Source: Chlorobium sp.
GTDB taxonomy: Bacteria; Bacteroidota; Chlorobiia; Chlorobiales; Chlorobiaceae
Reading direction: 5' to 3'
Length of the DNA: 64,000 bases
NCBI GenBank assembly: GCA_005862285.1
Contig: SZXW01000002.1
Coordinates: 252,849-316,848 of the forward strand
The stretch's first letter is position 1. The number at the start of each line of letters is the position of its first letter. Shown here piece after piece: positions 36,799 through 45,824 of the stretch. A program made the position numbers and the translations under genes. The notes under the pieces are model-generated. The model did not search any database and had not been told where the DNA came from. It saw only the letters and a program-made list of their open reading frames with translations.

Positions 36799-37776
36799 GT
36801 GAATCCGTTTGAAAAAAAATTTCTCGAACAGCTCAGAACAAGAAAGCTTGTACAGGAAAAGGACCGGATACTCTGCGCTGTTTCCGGAGGTCCCGATTCA
36901 ATGGCTATGCTTTCGCTGTTCATTGCGGTACGTCCTGTTCTTCACTGTGAGCTTGCCGCAGCGCACTGCAACTTTCAGCTGCGCGGTCCGGAAAGTGATG
37001 CGGATGAACGTTTTGTTGCTGATTTCTGCCGCACACAGGGGATTGCATGTTATGTTGAACATTACGATACTCGTTATGCTGCTGCAGGTATGAAGAAATC
37101 CATAGAAGAGACGGCGAGAGTACTGCGATACCGTTTTTTTGAAAGACTTGTCGATGAAAAAGCATTTACGAAGATTGCCACCGGCCATCATGTTAACGAC
37201 AATGCGGAAACGCTTCTTTTCAACCTGTTCAGGGGAGTTTCCCTGCCCGGCCTTACCGGTATCAGGGCTAAGAACGGACGGATCATCCGGCCCATGCTTC
37301 TTTTCCACAAGGCCGACATTCAGGCATACCTGAAGGAAAAAGGCATTGATAGCTGTGAGGACAGCAGTAATGTTCTTGAGGAGTATGACCGTAATTTCAT
37401 CAGGAATCGGGTAATTCCGCTTATCGAGGAACGCTTTCCCCATAAATTGCTCCCTTCGCTCCAGCGGCTTTCCGAACAGGCCGGCGAACTCGAGGAGTTC
37501 CTCGAACTTTATTTTGAGGATCTTGCCGCCCGGGAGCCGGGGCTTTCTTTTTGCAAGGGGGAACTTGACGCCGATGCCTTGCGCCGGCGAACGATTTTCG
37601 AGCAGAAAGAGATTTTCAAGCGGGCACTGCGGGATATTGACGCAACCGTTGACTCCCGGACACTTCAGAAACTGGCCGCGCTGCTGCAATCACAGCCGGG
37701 GAAAATGGTTATGGCCGGAAAAAATGTGCGTGTGCTCTGGAAGGGAAAAAAGCTCCTGTTTACAAAGCAAGCATGA
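36799..37776 (+). CDS. tilS: tRNA(Ile)-lysidine synthase
   Basis: Converts C34 of the AUA-reading tRNA(Ile) to lysidine, which is essential for decoding. The PP-loop motif SGGPDSMAM is near residue 28 of this start. The TilS motif GHHVNDNAETLLFNLFRG follows near 130, and the IRPMLLFHKADIQAYL and CEDSSN blocks are intact. At about 325 residues it is the short form with a reduced C-terminal domain. I choose the GTG at 36799 (VNPFEKKFLEQ) since the 30 preceding residues from an ATG at 36709 do not look like TilS; the longer start is possible. Confidence 0.9.
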   Translation: MNPFEKKFLEQLRTRKLVQEKDRILCAVSGGPDSMAMLSLFIAVRPVLHCELAAAHCNFQLRGPESDADERFVADFCRTQGIACYVEHYDTRYAAAGMKKSIEETARVLRYRFFERLVDEKAFTKIATGHHVNDNAETLLFNLFRGVSLPGLTGIRAKNGRIIRPMLLFHKADIQAYLKEKGIDSCEDSSNVLEEYDRNFIRNRVIPLIEERFPHKLLPSLQRLSEQAGELEEFLELYFEDLAAREPGLSFCKGELDADALRRRTIFEQKEIFKRALRDIDATVDSRTLQKLAALLQSQPGKMVMAGKNVRVLWKGKKLLFTKQA

Positions 37777-37851
37777 ACTTTTCAGTTCCTGTTTCTTGTT
37801 TTTATCAGACTTGGTCCAATCCCTGTTCCTTATTTTCCCCTTTTTGTAAGG

Positions 37852-38886
37852 TTACTGCTTTTGATCGGCATGCTTGAAAAACTCGATTGGAATATTGGCT
37901 GTGATGATAACCGATTCCAGATTTTGCTGGACCTGTATTCTGTCAAGAACCTGTTTTATCTGCTTTGTTGTTCTCGTGCCGGAAATTTCCGAAAGTTTGA
38001 TAGCACCCCAGAGGAAGGTCGAAGCAAAATAGGCGGCACGGCGTGTCGGATAAATCCATTCGCTTTCCCCTTCGATTCCGTCGTTGAATTTGACGGAAAG
38101 AGCAAGGTGCTGGATACTGTTGAGGTTTCCGACAGTTTTCATATCCTTGTTTCCGGAGGTCAGGCTCTGGAGTGCACCCGATGTCCATACAGCGGAAGGG
38201 AGTGCAAACCAGAGGTGCGATTTGTAGACAGTTTTCCCGATCATTGCGTTTGAAAGTGAATCTCTCTGGAAAAAACTGCCTGACGGTACAAGGAACCCTT
38301 CGAGCATGTTTCTGCTGTTTGCAATCGCTATGCGTCTCGGCCCGAGTGAGCAGAGCCAGAGTTTTGGTCCGAGCTCATAACACGGGTATCCTCCGATTTT
38401 CTCTGTAGAGGAACTGTTTTTTTTCAGGAATGTTTCCGGCAGTTTCTCAGAAAACGGGCCCCATGCTACACCGAGAAAGTTCTGTTCCCGGAAACCGGTC
38501 CTTTTGAAACTGATCAGGAGGGTGTCGAGGTCTTCTGAAGGATTGATGCCAGTTGCTTTCAGAAGGGTATCGAGACGGCCTTCCGTCTTGAACAGCGGGG
38601 ATTTTTTCAGGGAATCGGGAATGACCTCCTTCCAGAGGCGGCTTGTCCTGATATCCTTCAGGCCGACATAAATCAGTGCATCGGTTTTGCCTGGAATATG
38701 GTCGATGATAGTTCTCAGTTCAGGGCTCAGCGTCTCAGCCTGTTTTCTCGGTTTGTTCCAGTTGATCCAGAGTATAACAGACAGGAATGTGAGGAAGCCG
38801 ATAATGCTGATGGAGATAAGGAGTCCCGGCCCTTTTTTAAAGGATCGTTTTTCAGTGGTTACCTCTGGTGCCGCTTTGCTCTCCAT
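37852..38886 (-). CDS. Hypothetical single-pass membrane protein
   Basis: I do not recognise this 344-residue protein. A cytoplasmic basic N-terminus is followed by one transmembrane helix (about 23-43), then a large periplasmic domain of about 300 residues. That domain has the flavour of DUF3352-like proteins (opening with ELRTIIDHIPGKTDALIYVGL), but I would not assign the family firmly. No catalytic residues stand out. It lies 11 bp after the rnhA stop on the same strand, so it is probably co-transcribed with rnhA. Confidence 0.7.
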   Translation of the reverse strand: MESKAAPEVTTEKRSFKKGPGLLISISIIGFLTFLSVILWINWNKPRKQAETLSPELRTIIDHIPGKTDALIYVGLKDIRTSRLWKEVIPDSLKKSPLFKTEGRLDTLLKATGINPSEDLDTLLISFKRTGFREQNFLGVAWGPFSEKLPETFLKKNSSSTEKIGGYPCYELGPKLWLCSLGPRRIAIANSRNMLEGFLVPSGSFFQRDSLSNAMIGKTVYKSHLWFALPSAVWTSGALQSLTSGNKDMKTVGNLNSIQHLALSVKFNDGIEGESEWIYPTRRAAYFASTFLWGAIKLSEISGTRTTKQIKQVLDRIQVQQNLESVIITANIPIEFFKHADQKQ

Positions 38887-38897
38887 ACATCTTCAGA

Positions 38898-39341
38898 TTA
38901 TGAATTGTTCTTGATAGCATCCCGGGCCAGCTTATCGCACCGGTTATTGTAAGGATTGTCGCTGTGACCCTTTACCTTGTGGAAAGTTACATCATGGATT
39001 TTAATCAACTTCAGGATTTTTTGCCACAGATCGACATTTTCCACATTTTTTTTAGCAGCCGTTTTCCAGTTGTTCATTACCCAGCGTTTCAGCCATCCCT
39101 CGTTTATCGCGTTGACCAGATAGCTTGAGTCACTGTACAAATCCACCCTGCAGGATTCCTTCAGGGCTTCGAGAGCTTCAATGGCTGCGCCAAGCTCCAT
39201 GCGGTTGTTGGTAGTTGCCGGTGAGAACCCGGAAATTTCCCGAACGGAATCACCGTACATCAGGAGCGCTCCCCACCCTCCTTTTCCCGGATTGCCGCTG
39301 CAGGCGCCGTCGGTGTATACTGTGATTTTCTTTTTTTCCAT
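38898..39341 (-). CDS. rnhA: Ribonuclease HI
   Basis: Degrades the RNA strand of RNA-DNA hybrids. The catalytic acids line up with E. coli: Asp11 (VYTDGACSGNPG), Glu49 (TNNRMEL), Asp71 (YSDSSYLV) and the C-terminal Asp in NRCDKLAR; the substrate-handle KVKGHSDNPYNN is also present. I use the ATG at 39341 (MEKKKITVYTDG, 147 residues). A longer start at 39362 would begin inside the hairpin of the rpmB terminator. The terminator lies only about 12 nt upstream, an odd arrangement. Confidence 0.94.
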   Translation of the reverse strand: MEKKKITVYTDGACSGNPGKGGWGALLMYGDSVREISGFSPATTNNRMELGAAIEALEALKESCRVDLYSDSSYLVNAINEGWLKRWVMNNWKTAAKKNVENVDLWQKILKLIKIHDVTFHKVKGHSDNPYNNRCDKLARDAIKNNS

Positions 39342-39342
39342 T

Positions 39343-39374
39343 GAAAAAAAAAGCTCAACCATGTATGATTGAGC
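39343..39374 (-). terminator. Terminator of rpmB, just upstream of rnhA
   Basis: On the minus strand GGCTCAA-loop-TTGAGC is followed by ten T residues. It is about 50 bp after the rpmB stop and only a few nucleotides before the rnhA start, so rnhA depends on read-through or on a promoter overlapping this hairpin. Confidence 0.75.
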
Positions 39375-39422
39375 CTTTCTAAATAGATTTTCTCTCTTTT
39401 CCGGCTGAATGTCAAACCGGTT

Positions 39423-39641
39423 TTATTTTATCAGTTTGGCCAGATCTGCAGTACCGGTTTTAGAGAGGATCTTCATGGCTTTTGCTGTCAGCTTGACCTT
39501 GACAAACCGTTTTTCCTCCTCGATCCAGATTCTCTTGGTATGAAGGTTCGGCTCAAAACGGGTGCGTACATGGTTATTTGCATGAGATACCGTATTGCCG
39601 TACTTTGGCCGCTTACCGGTCAGTACACAAACTTTGGACAT
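39423..39641 (-). CDS. rpmB: 50S ribosomal protein L28
   Basis: A 72-residue L28. The signature [38 protein letters not shown]... is intact at the N-terminus, with the [13 protein letters not shown] block in the second half. This is the cysteine-poor type that does not bind zinc. It is a single gene ending at its own terminator, with bchG-trpD upstream on the same strand. Confidence 0.96.
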   Translation of the reverse strand: MSKVCVLTGKRPKYGNTVSHANNHVRTRFEPNLHTKRIWIEEEKRFVKVKLTAKAMKILSKTGTADLAKLIK

Positions 39642-39713
39642 GGTGCATTAAATTGGTGTTAAAAAAACGAAACGGAATATAACAATAGTTTTGTAAACAG
39701 GAAAAGTATTGTT

Positions 39714-40709
39714 TCACGGACGAATGCCGACAGCACAGACCATCATGGAAAGCACGTAAAGAAGAGTGCCGAATGCGTTGTACCAGACCGCTTTTTCGCG
39801 TGGGTCGTCAATGAGAATTTTCTGCATGGGCAGTTGTGCGATAAGCAGGACAAGTGCCAGACCGATAGTCACGAAAGACGCTCCTTTCATGACCAGAATA
39901 AAAATGGCCGCTATCTGGGCGAGATCCATGATGACGGATGCGAGTATTGCGGCTTTTTCCTCTCCGAGCTGCACCGGTATGGATGCAACCTTCCGGATAT
40001 GGTCACCGACAACCGACTTGAAATCGTTGAGCGTCATGATCCCGTGTGCACCAAGGGAAAAAATGATCGCAAGGGCAATAGTTTCTCTCGATGGGACGCC
40101 CTGGGTGATCGAGAAACTTCCTGTCAGCCAGGCGACACCTTCATATGCGAGGCCGACAATGAGATTGCCGAACCAGCCGTTCCTTTTTGCCCTGATCGGA
40201 GGCCCTGAATATGCGTGGGACATGAGAACACCGACAAAGGCTATAGCAACGACATAAGGGTGGATGGAGAGTGCGACGAGAAATCCTGTAATAATTAGCC
40301 CGAATGTTATGAGCCAGCTTGCTGATTTGGAAATCTTGCCCGCAGGTATGGGTCGTTCAGGTTCGTTGATGGCATCGACCTCACGGTCGAAGTAGTCGTT
40401 CATTGTCTGCGACATGGCGCACATCAACGGTCCTGCAAGAATGACACCACGCAGAAGTATGGACCAGTTTTCAGCGATATTTTCGCCGGTCGAGACTACA
40501 CCGCAGGCGAAAGCCCACATCGGAGGAAACCATGTTACCGGTTTCATGAGTGGAATTATCGCGGACGGTTCAATCCTGAAGCCTGGCTTGTTTACATTCT
40601 CCAGTGCTTTATGGATAGCTTTCTGCCTTGCATCGCTCATTCCCGCCTGGCGGATCTTTTCACTGATGCTTTGCTGTAATTCAGGATTGAGCGTATTGCG
40701 TCCGTTCAT
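39714..40709 (-). CDS. bchG: (Bacterio)chlorophyll synthase (UbiA family)
   Basis: Attaches the isoprenoid alcohol tail to (bacterio)chlorophyllide in the membrane, the last step of chlorophyll synthesis. About 331 residues with roughly eight transmembrane helices. The prenyl-diphosphate Asp motif is NDYFDREVDAINEPERPIPAG, and the N-terminal WFPPMWAFACGVVS is specific to the BchG/ChlG/BchK branch. Green sulfur bacteria have several such synthases (bchG, bchK, chlG); adjacency to trpD suggests bchG, but chlG or bchK is possible. The ATG at 40709 has AGGAA about 10 nt upstream, favoured over the start at 40742. This gene is the main evidence that the organism is phototrophic. Confidence 0.85.
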   Translation of the reverse strand: MNGRNTLNPELQQSISEKIRQAGMSDARQKAIHKALENVNKPGFRIEPSAIIPLMKPVTWFPPMWAFACGVVSTGENIAENWSILLRGVILAGPLMCAMSQTMNDYFDREVDAINEPERPIPAGKISKSASWLITFGLIITGFLVALSIHPYVVAIAFVGVLMSHAYSGPPIRAKRNGWFGNLIVGLAYEGVAWLTGSFSITQGVPSRETIALAIIFSLGAHGIMTLNDFKSVVGDHIRKVASIPVQLGEEKAAILASVIMDLAQIAAIFILVMKGASFVTIGLALVLLIAQLPMQKILIDDPREKAVWYNAFGTLLYVLSMMVCAVGIRP

Positions 40710-40783
40710 GGGTGTAATGATTCCTGCATCGGCTAAAAACACGAGAAACAGTATACACGTTTTTGTATCTAAAAAACAAGAAA

Positions 40784-41839
40784 TTAGTTGGCTTCCGGCT
40801 TGTACTTTCCGGCAAGTTCGGCGTTAACTTTCAGGAGTTCGGTGAACTTTTTCTCAGCCACACCGCTTTCAAGAGCTTCCATGGACAAGGTGAATCCTTC
40901 ATCGACACATCCGGCTCTTCCCGAAACATAGCATGCCATTGCCGCGGTATAGAGAGCGGCGTCAATGTATGCCTGTGATGCGCTGCCGTCGAGGATTTTA
41001 CGGATAATTGCTGCGTTTTCATGCACAGTTCCTCCCTGGATTTCAGAAAGTGCATGATGGTCCAATGCGAAATTTTCAGGATAGACGGTATGCTGGAACA
41101 CTTTTCTGTTCTGTATTTCAGTGATGAACGTGGGACCGTTCAGGCTCGGTTCGTCAAGCGCTATGCCTTCCCTGGTCATCGAATGGACAATCATCGCATG
41201 CCGGGTTCCGGTCTGAAGGAGCACCTTGGTATAGAGTTCCATCAGCTGCTGGTCGAATACACCCACAAGCTGGCGTTTTGATCGTGCGGGGTTGATCAGC
41301 GGACCAAGGATATTGAAAATGGTTCTTATTCCAAGTTCCCTTCGCACTGGAGCGACCCGTTTCATCGATGGATGGTAGAGCGGCGCGAAGAGGAAAGCAA
41401 ATCCCGTCCTGGCGAACTGCTCTTTTGTTGCTTCAGGGGGAAGGTCAATGGTAAATCCGAGAGCTTCGAGGACATCTGCACTGCCGCAGCTGCTTGTTAC
41501 CGAACGGTTACCGTGTTTGGCGATCGGAACTCCGGCGCTGTTTGCGATAATCGAAGCGGTTGTGGAAATATTGAAGGTGCCGGCATGGTCACCTCCGGTT
41601 CCGCAGGTATCAACGACATTTTCGCCCAGGTCGATCACCGTTGCCCTTGCCATGAGGCTGCTGCATGCGCCTGCAGCTTCTTCCGGGCTGATGCCGTTTT
41701 TCTGCTGTAAAGCGAGAAGAGCGGCAATGACGGTATCGGAAAATATTCCGTCCATGATATTGTTCATACAGCGGGTCATTTCCTCCTGTGTAAAATGACT
41801 GCCGTCAAGCATTTTCTGTAGCAGATCCTTTTGCGTCAT
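40784..41839 (-). CDS. trpD: Anthranilate phosphoribosyltransferase
   Basis: Second step of tryptophan synthesis: joins anthranilate to PRPP. The phosphate-binding motif [21 protein letters not shown] near 80-100 and the anthranilate-site [21 protein letters not shown] near 108-128 are complete, as is the Mg-binding DE (ALDEPSLNG) near 225. I use the ATG at 41839 (about 351 residues), since the upstream extension looks non-homologous. It is a lone trp gene here, placed before bchG in the same direction, so tryptophan and pigment genes may share transcription. Confidence 0.95.
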   Translation of the reverse strand: MTQKDLLQKMLDGSHFTQEEMTRCMNNIMDGIFSDTVIAALLALQQKNGISPEEAAGACSSLMARATVIDLGENVVDTCGTGGDHAGTFNISTTASIIANSAGVPIAKHGNRSVTSSCGSADVLEALGFTIDLPPEATKEQFARTGFAFLFAPLYHPSMKRVAPVRRELGIRTIFNILGPLINPARSKRQLVGVFDQQLMELYTKVLLQTGTRHAMIVHSMTREGIALDEPSLNGPTFITEIQNRKVFQHTVYPENFALDHHALSEIQGGTVHENAAIIRKILDGSASQAYIDAALYTAAMACYVSGRAGCVDEGFTLSMEALESGVAEKKFTELLKVNAELAGKYKPEAN

Positions 41840-41951
41840 AAAAAAACGGTTCGCAAATGAAACGGAATAATTGTAAATGTAAATTATAAGAAGAATTGAT
41901 CGTATTTCAAGTTTCCTCATTTTCCTGAGGCGGTTTTTTTAATTCCGGACT

Positions 41952-43052
41952 ATGCATATGGATGTTGACGAGCAGAAATCATTCAGGGAAGCTTCTCTGA
42001 AAATGGTTCTGGAAAAAATGAAGAGCATGTCGCTCGATGCCTGTATTGTAACTGATCTCGCGGTAATTCGATGGCTTACCGGATTCAGCGGTTCGAGCGC
42101 AAGGATGCTCATAACTCGCACGGAAAGCCGGGTTTTTACCGATTTCCGTTACCGGGAGCAGGCTGCGCATGAGGTTCAGATGGCTGAAACGGTTATTACC
42201 TCGGAAGGATTTATCAGTGAACTTGCATCGGGGCGCTACCCGCTTGGCGAAGTCGTGGCGCTGCAGGCCGAGAATATCACCTGGCAGGAGGCACAGAGGA
42301 TCATTGAAAAGCTCGAAGGGAAACAGCGGGTCATCCCTGTGCATTCTTTTTTTGATGAGTTCAGGATGATCAAGAACGGTATCGAATTCGAGAAGATGCG
42401 CCGTGCGGCCGACATCAGCGAGCGGGTTCTTGAACAGGTTATTCCGATGATTACACCCTCCGTTACCGAGCTCGATATTGCCGCTGAGATTTCCTACCTG
42501 CACAGGAAATACGGCGCCGAAAAAGATTCTTTCGATCCTATTGTAGCCGGCGGGCCTCGATCGGCAATGCCGCATGCACGTTCCTCCAACAGGCGGTTTG
42601 TGCCCGGTGAGCTTGTCATTATCGATATCGGATGTGTGTTTGAAGGATATGCATCCGACCAGACAAGGACCGTTGCCCTTGGCCGGGTTTCGGATGAAGC
42701 CCGCAGTGCGTATCGTATAGTCCGGGATGCACAGGCATTGGGCCTCGAATCGGCCCGGTGCGGGATGCCCGCAAAGGAGCTTGACGATCTCGTGCGCCGT
42801 TTCATAAGCGGACACGGTTATGCCGGGGAGTTCGGTCACGGGCTCGGGCACGGGGTCGGCCTCGAAGTGCACGAAAACCCGAGAATAAGTCCGAAAGGGG
42901 AACATGTGCTGCAGGAAAACATGGTTTTCACGATCGAACCGGGGATCTATCTGCCGGGAAAATTCGGTGTTCGCATTGAAGATACGGTAGTGATGGGGCC
43001 GCATGGAGCAACCCCTTTTCAACGGTTTACGAAAGAGTTACTGGAATTGTAG
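41952..43052 (+). CDS. Xaa-Pro aminopeptidase (M24 family)
   Basis: A 366-residue metallopeptidase of family M24B, releasing an N-terminal residue before proline. The N-terminal creatinase-like domain spans about 1-125. The C-terminal pita-bread domain has all dinuclear metal ligands: the two Asp of IDIGCVFEGYASDQTRTV, the His of GHGLGHGVGLEVHENP, and the Glu residues of FTIEPGIYLPGKFGVRIEDTVV. It is cytoplasmic and stands upstream of cutA, 20 bp apart, so they are probably one transcript. Aminopeptidase P is likely; prolidase cannot be excluded. Confidence 0.92.
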   Translation: MHMDVDEQKSFREASLKMVLEKMKSMSLDACIVTDLAVIRWLTGFSGSSARMLITRTESRVFTDFRYREQAAHEVQMAETVITSEGFISELASGRYPLGEVVALQAENITWQEAQRIIEKLEGKQRVIPVHSFFDEFRMIKNGIEFEKMRRAADISERVLEQVIPMITPSVTELDIAAEISYLHRKYGAEKDSFDPIVAGGPRSAMPHARSSNRRFVPGELVIIDIGCVFEGYASDQTRTVALGRVSDEARSAYRIVRDAQALGLESARCGMPAKELDDLVRRFISGHGYAGEFGHGLGHGVGLEVHENPRISPKGEHVLQENMVFTIEPGIYLPGKFGVRIEDTVVMGPHGATPFQRFTKELLEL

Positions 43053-43072
43053 GGTTTACAAACACGAGTGCT

Positions 43073-43405
43073 ATGGAAAGCAGTTATTGCCTGGTGATTA
43101 CAACGGTTCCCGACAGGGAGGAAGCCGAAAGCCTTGCCGAGGGAATCCTCGACAACCGTCTCGCAGCGTGTGTCCAGATGTCGGAAGTAAGGAGTTTTTT
43201 CCTCTGGGAAAGTTCTCTGCAGAAAGAGAATGAAATCGTGATGTACATAAAAACCACAGATGCCTGTTACGGCGAACTGGAATCCTATATCAGCCAGTAT
43301 CATCCCTACGATGTACCCGAAATAATCAAACTGCCCGTGACCGGAGGTCTCCCCGGTTATCTCGAATGGCTCCGATCGACCACAGCTGCGCGGGGGCCGG
43401 TTTGA
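43073..43405 (+). CDS. cutA: CutA divalent-ion tolerance protein
   Basis: A 110-residue CutA1 protein, a small trimeric cytoplasmic protein first linked to copper tolerance. The family landmarks ITTVPDREEAESLAEGILDNRLAACVQM at the N-terminus and SQYHPYDVPEIIKLPVTGG in the C-terminal part are intact. Only 20 bp separate it from the peptidase. Its role is still unclear in most bacteria. Confidence 0.94.
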   Translation: MESSYCLVITTVPDREEAESLAEGILDNRLAACVQMSEVRSFFLWESSLQKENEIVMYIKTTDACYGELESYISQYHPYDVPEIIKLPVTGGLPGYLEWLRSTTAARGPV

Positions 43406-43427
43406 GCATATGCAGATGACAGTTCAT

Positions 43428-44633
43428 CTACCGTGATACAGGTTTATAGATCAGCAGACCGGCTGTTGCGATTGACGCAAAAACAGCTCCTGCCATAAAA
43501 GTTGCCGGTGCTCCCGAGACATTCCACAGTGCTCCTGCAATGATGCTCGACAGCAGGAGAGCTCCTCCGCTTATAAGGTTGAAGATGCCGAACGCGGTGC
43601 CTCTCAGATCGGCTGGTGCAGCATCGGCTACCAGTTTTGAAAGCAGGCCCTGCGTCAGCGCCATGTGGATTCCCCAGAGTGCCGCTCCGCAGAAAGCGAT
43701 GACCGGAGTTGCCGCGATGGCAAGCACGATATCGGAGGCGATCAGGAGAAGAGTTCCGGGGACAAGCAGCATTTTAGGCTGAAATTTGTCCGCGGCCTTT
43801 CCTGCCGGGTATGAAAAGATGGAATAGGTAACGTTCATGACAATCATGATCATGGGTACCATGCCCGGCGAGAGCCCGAGCTGCTGGGCGCGCAGCACGA
43901 GAAATGCATCGCTGAAACGGGCCAGTGTTAATACCGAGCCGAGGGTGACGATAAGCCAGAACTGATAGGGAAGGCGGCCAGCGTCAGAGAACGTGAGGCG
44001 TTTTCCTGCTTCATAAGCTTTTTGTGACGGTTCCGGTACTCCCAGGATAAGCAGGAAGACTGAAAGGAACGCCGGTATGACAGCTATCCAGAGCACGGCT
44101 TTGATGTTTCCTGCGAAAAAGGCCATGAATGCCAGCGCGAGCAGCGGTCCTGCAAAAGCCCCAACCGAATCGAGGGACTGGCGCAGTCCGTAGGCTGTGC
44201 CGCGCATATCCTCCGGAACAAGATCCGCCACAAGCGCGTCCCTCGGTGCCTCCCTTATCCCTTTGCCGATCCGGTCGGTGAAACGTGCGGCAAACACCCA
44301 TCCTATTGTGTTAGCGAGAGGGAAAAAAGGCTTGGTAAAAGCACTGAGCCCGTAGCCGAGAACGGCAAGAAACTTGCGCTTGCCGATATAATCGCTGATC
44401 GCACCGGAAAACACCTTGGTTATGGACACTGTTGCTTCGGCGATCCCTTCGAGTATGCCGATTGTCAGCATGGAAGCACCGAGGACCGTCGTCAGAAAAA
44501 CAGGCAGCAGGCTGTGAACAAGTTCCGAAGAGATATCCATGAACATCGAAACGAACCCGAGTGCCCAGATGCTTTGAGGAAGTGTTCGCTTCCATGTTCC
44601 GGGGGAACTGGATGTTTCGTGTTGTTTCGACAT
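43428..44633 (-). CDS. Major facilitator superfamily transporter
   Basis: A 401-residue MFS protein with about 12 hydrophobic segments. The A-motif-like loop between helices 2 and 3 reads GAISDYIGKRKFLAVLGY and a second loop has GKAADKFQPKMLL. The sequence begins ALGFVSMFMDISSELVHSLLPVFL and contains DRIGKGIREAPRDALVAD, features I associate with the MFS group of unknown substrate often annotated 'MFS transporter' next to metal-related genes. Its start is 11 bp after the holB stop, so it is co-transcribed with holB. Substrate cannot be predicted. Confidence 0.88.
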   Translation of the reverse strand: MSKQHETSSSPGTWKRTLPQSIWALGFVSMFMDISSELVHSLLPVFLTTVLGASMLTIGILEGIAEATVSITKVFSGAISDYIGKRKFLAVLGYGLSAFTKPFFPLANTIGWVFAARFTDRIGKGIREAPRDALVADLVPEDMRGTAYGLRQSLDSVGAFAGPLLALAFMAFFAGNIKAVLWIAVIPAFLSVFLLILGVPEPSQKAYEAGKRLTFSDAGRLPYQFWLIVTLGSVLTLARFSDAFLVLRAQQLGLSPGMVPMIMIVMNVTYSIFSYPAGKAADKFQPKMLLVPGTLLLIASDIVLAIAATPVIAFCGAALWGIHMALTQGLLSKLVADAAPADLRGTAFGIFNLISGGALLLSSIIAGALWNVSGAPATFMAGAVFASIATAGLLIYKPVSR

Positions 44634-44644
44634 GATCTCTCTTT

Positions 44645-45808
44645 TCAGGCTCTTTGGAAAAGCGGCCTCAAATCAGAAGTCAAGGAGGTCAGGACAAGCA
44701 GGGGATTGGCGTTGCGTTCCAGAGCACGGATAGCATCTTCGGTGATGGTCGAGATGCATAAGAAATCGGGTTTAGAAAAATTTTTTGCGAACCGGTCGAT
44801 TGCATCGGTGATATCGGGATTGTTCAACCCGGGGAAATGCGGGTTGATGATGCGGTGATTGACATCCTGAAAGAAAAGAAGCAGCGATGCGAGGAAAAGG
44901 GTAAGTTCGCTTCGCGAAAGGTTTTTTGCATTCTGCTCGCAGGAAGTGACAGCCTCATGGAAGCGGCTTGGGGTGAGAACCATACGCAGGAAATCAAGAG
45001 CCTGATTACGGATTGCAATGGTTGGTGTTTCCTCGTGATTACCGGTCCGGCTGTTCATGAGTTCCCAGGCCAGACGAAGGTTGCCCCTTGAAAAATTTAC
45101 GATGAAACCCAGTTCCGGTTCAATGATATCGGGGTGGTTGTACTGCAGCCATGAACGAAGGTCAGCTGGAGCCACCCTGGAAAACCAGAGGGTCTGGCAG
45201 CGCGACCTGATGGTCGGAAGTACTGCTTCCGGTCTCGATGAGACAAGAATGAAAACGACATGGGCAGGTGACTCCTCGAGCAGTTTCAGCAGTTTGTTTG
45301 CTGCTGAAAGGTGCAGTCTCTCAGCCTGGGAAATAATGAAAACCTTTTTGTTCCCCTGTCCAGGCATGAAGGACGCTTTATGCTGGAGGTTCAGAACCTG
45401 TTCGGTCAGAATTCCCATGGAGCGTTCCATGGCAGGGGAGAAATAGGGGTTCTGCTTTTTCTGTTCAATCAGTGTGTCATACCGCTCCCTCGCTTCGGCA
45501 AATCGTTTGTTTTCCTTCGTCGAATCCGTGTAATCAAGCAAAGCCGATTCAACAGGAAAAATATATTCGACGTTTTGATGCATGAAATCCCGTACCCTGA
45601 GGCAGTCAGGGCATGTTCCGCATGAGCCCTCATGGTTCGGATCTGCCGAACGGCAGTTCAGAATGGAAGCTACTTCGAAAGCCGCGGATTCCTTTCCGGA
45701 GCCTTCAGGTCCGGCAAATAGATAGGCATGAGCGAAACGGCCGGTCTCAAGGGCTTTTTTCAGAATGCGAATCTGCTGTTTCTGGCCGATGATGTTGTTC
45801 CAGCTCAT
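44645..45808 (-). CDS. holB: DNA polymerase III delta' subunit
   Basis: Clamp-loader subunit of the replicative polymerase. Walker A GPEGSGKE is at residues 33-40, and four cysteines of the zinc module are in place (C52, C63, C66, C69 in NCRSADPNHEGSCGTCPDC). The sensor region RLHLSAANKLLKLLEESPAHVVFILVSSRPEAVLPTIRSRC is typical. The C-terminal domain is longer than in E. coli, 387 residues in all. It lies between ilvE and the MFS gene on one strand with short gaps, an apparent operon. Confidence 0.92.
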   Translation of the reverse strand: MSWNNIIGQKQQIRILKKALETGRFAHAYLFAGPEGSGKESAAFEVASILNCRSADPNHEGSCGTCPDCLRVRDFMHQNVEYIFPVESALLDYTDSTKENKRFAEARERYDTLIEQKKQNPYFSPAMERSMGILTEQVLNLQHKASFMPGQGNKKVFIISQAERLHLSAANKLLKLLEESPAHVVFILVSSRPEAVLPTIRSRCQTLWFSRVAPADLRSWLQYNHPDIIEPELGFIVNFSRGNLRLAWELMNSRTGNHEETPTIAIRNQALDFLRMVLTPSRFHEAVTSCEQNAKNLSRSELTLFLASLLLFFQDVNHRIINPHFPGLNNPDITDAIDRFAKNFSKPDFLCISTITEDAIRALERNANPLLVLTSLTSDLRPLFQRA

Positions 45809-45824
45809 ACCTGCATTGTATTGT

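Noticed and set aside
41979-43022. 347-codon open frame antisense to the Xaa-Pro aminopeptidase
   Set aside because: It is fully inside a gene with all metal ligands, has no recognisable domain and no start context. Long antisense frames are common in this moderately GC-rich sequence.
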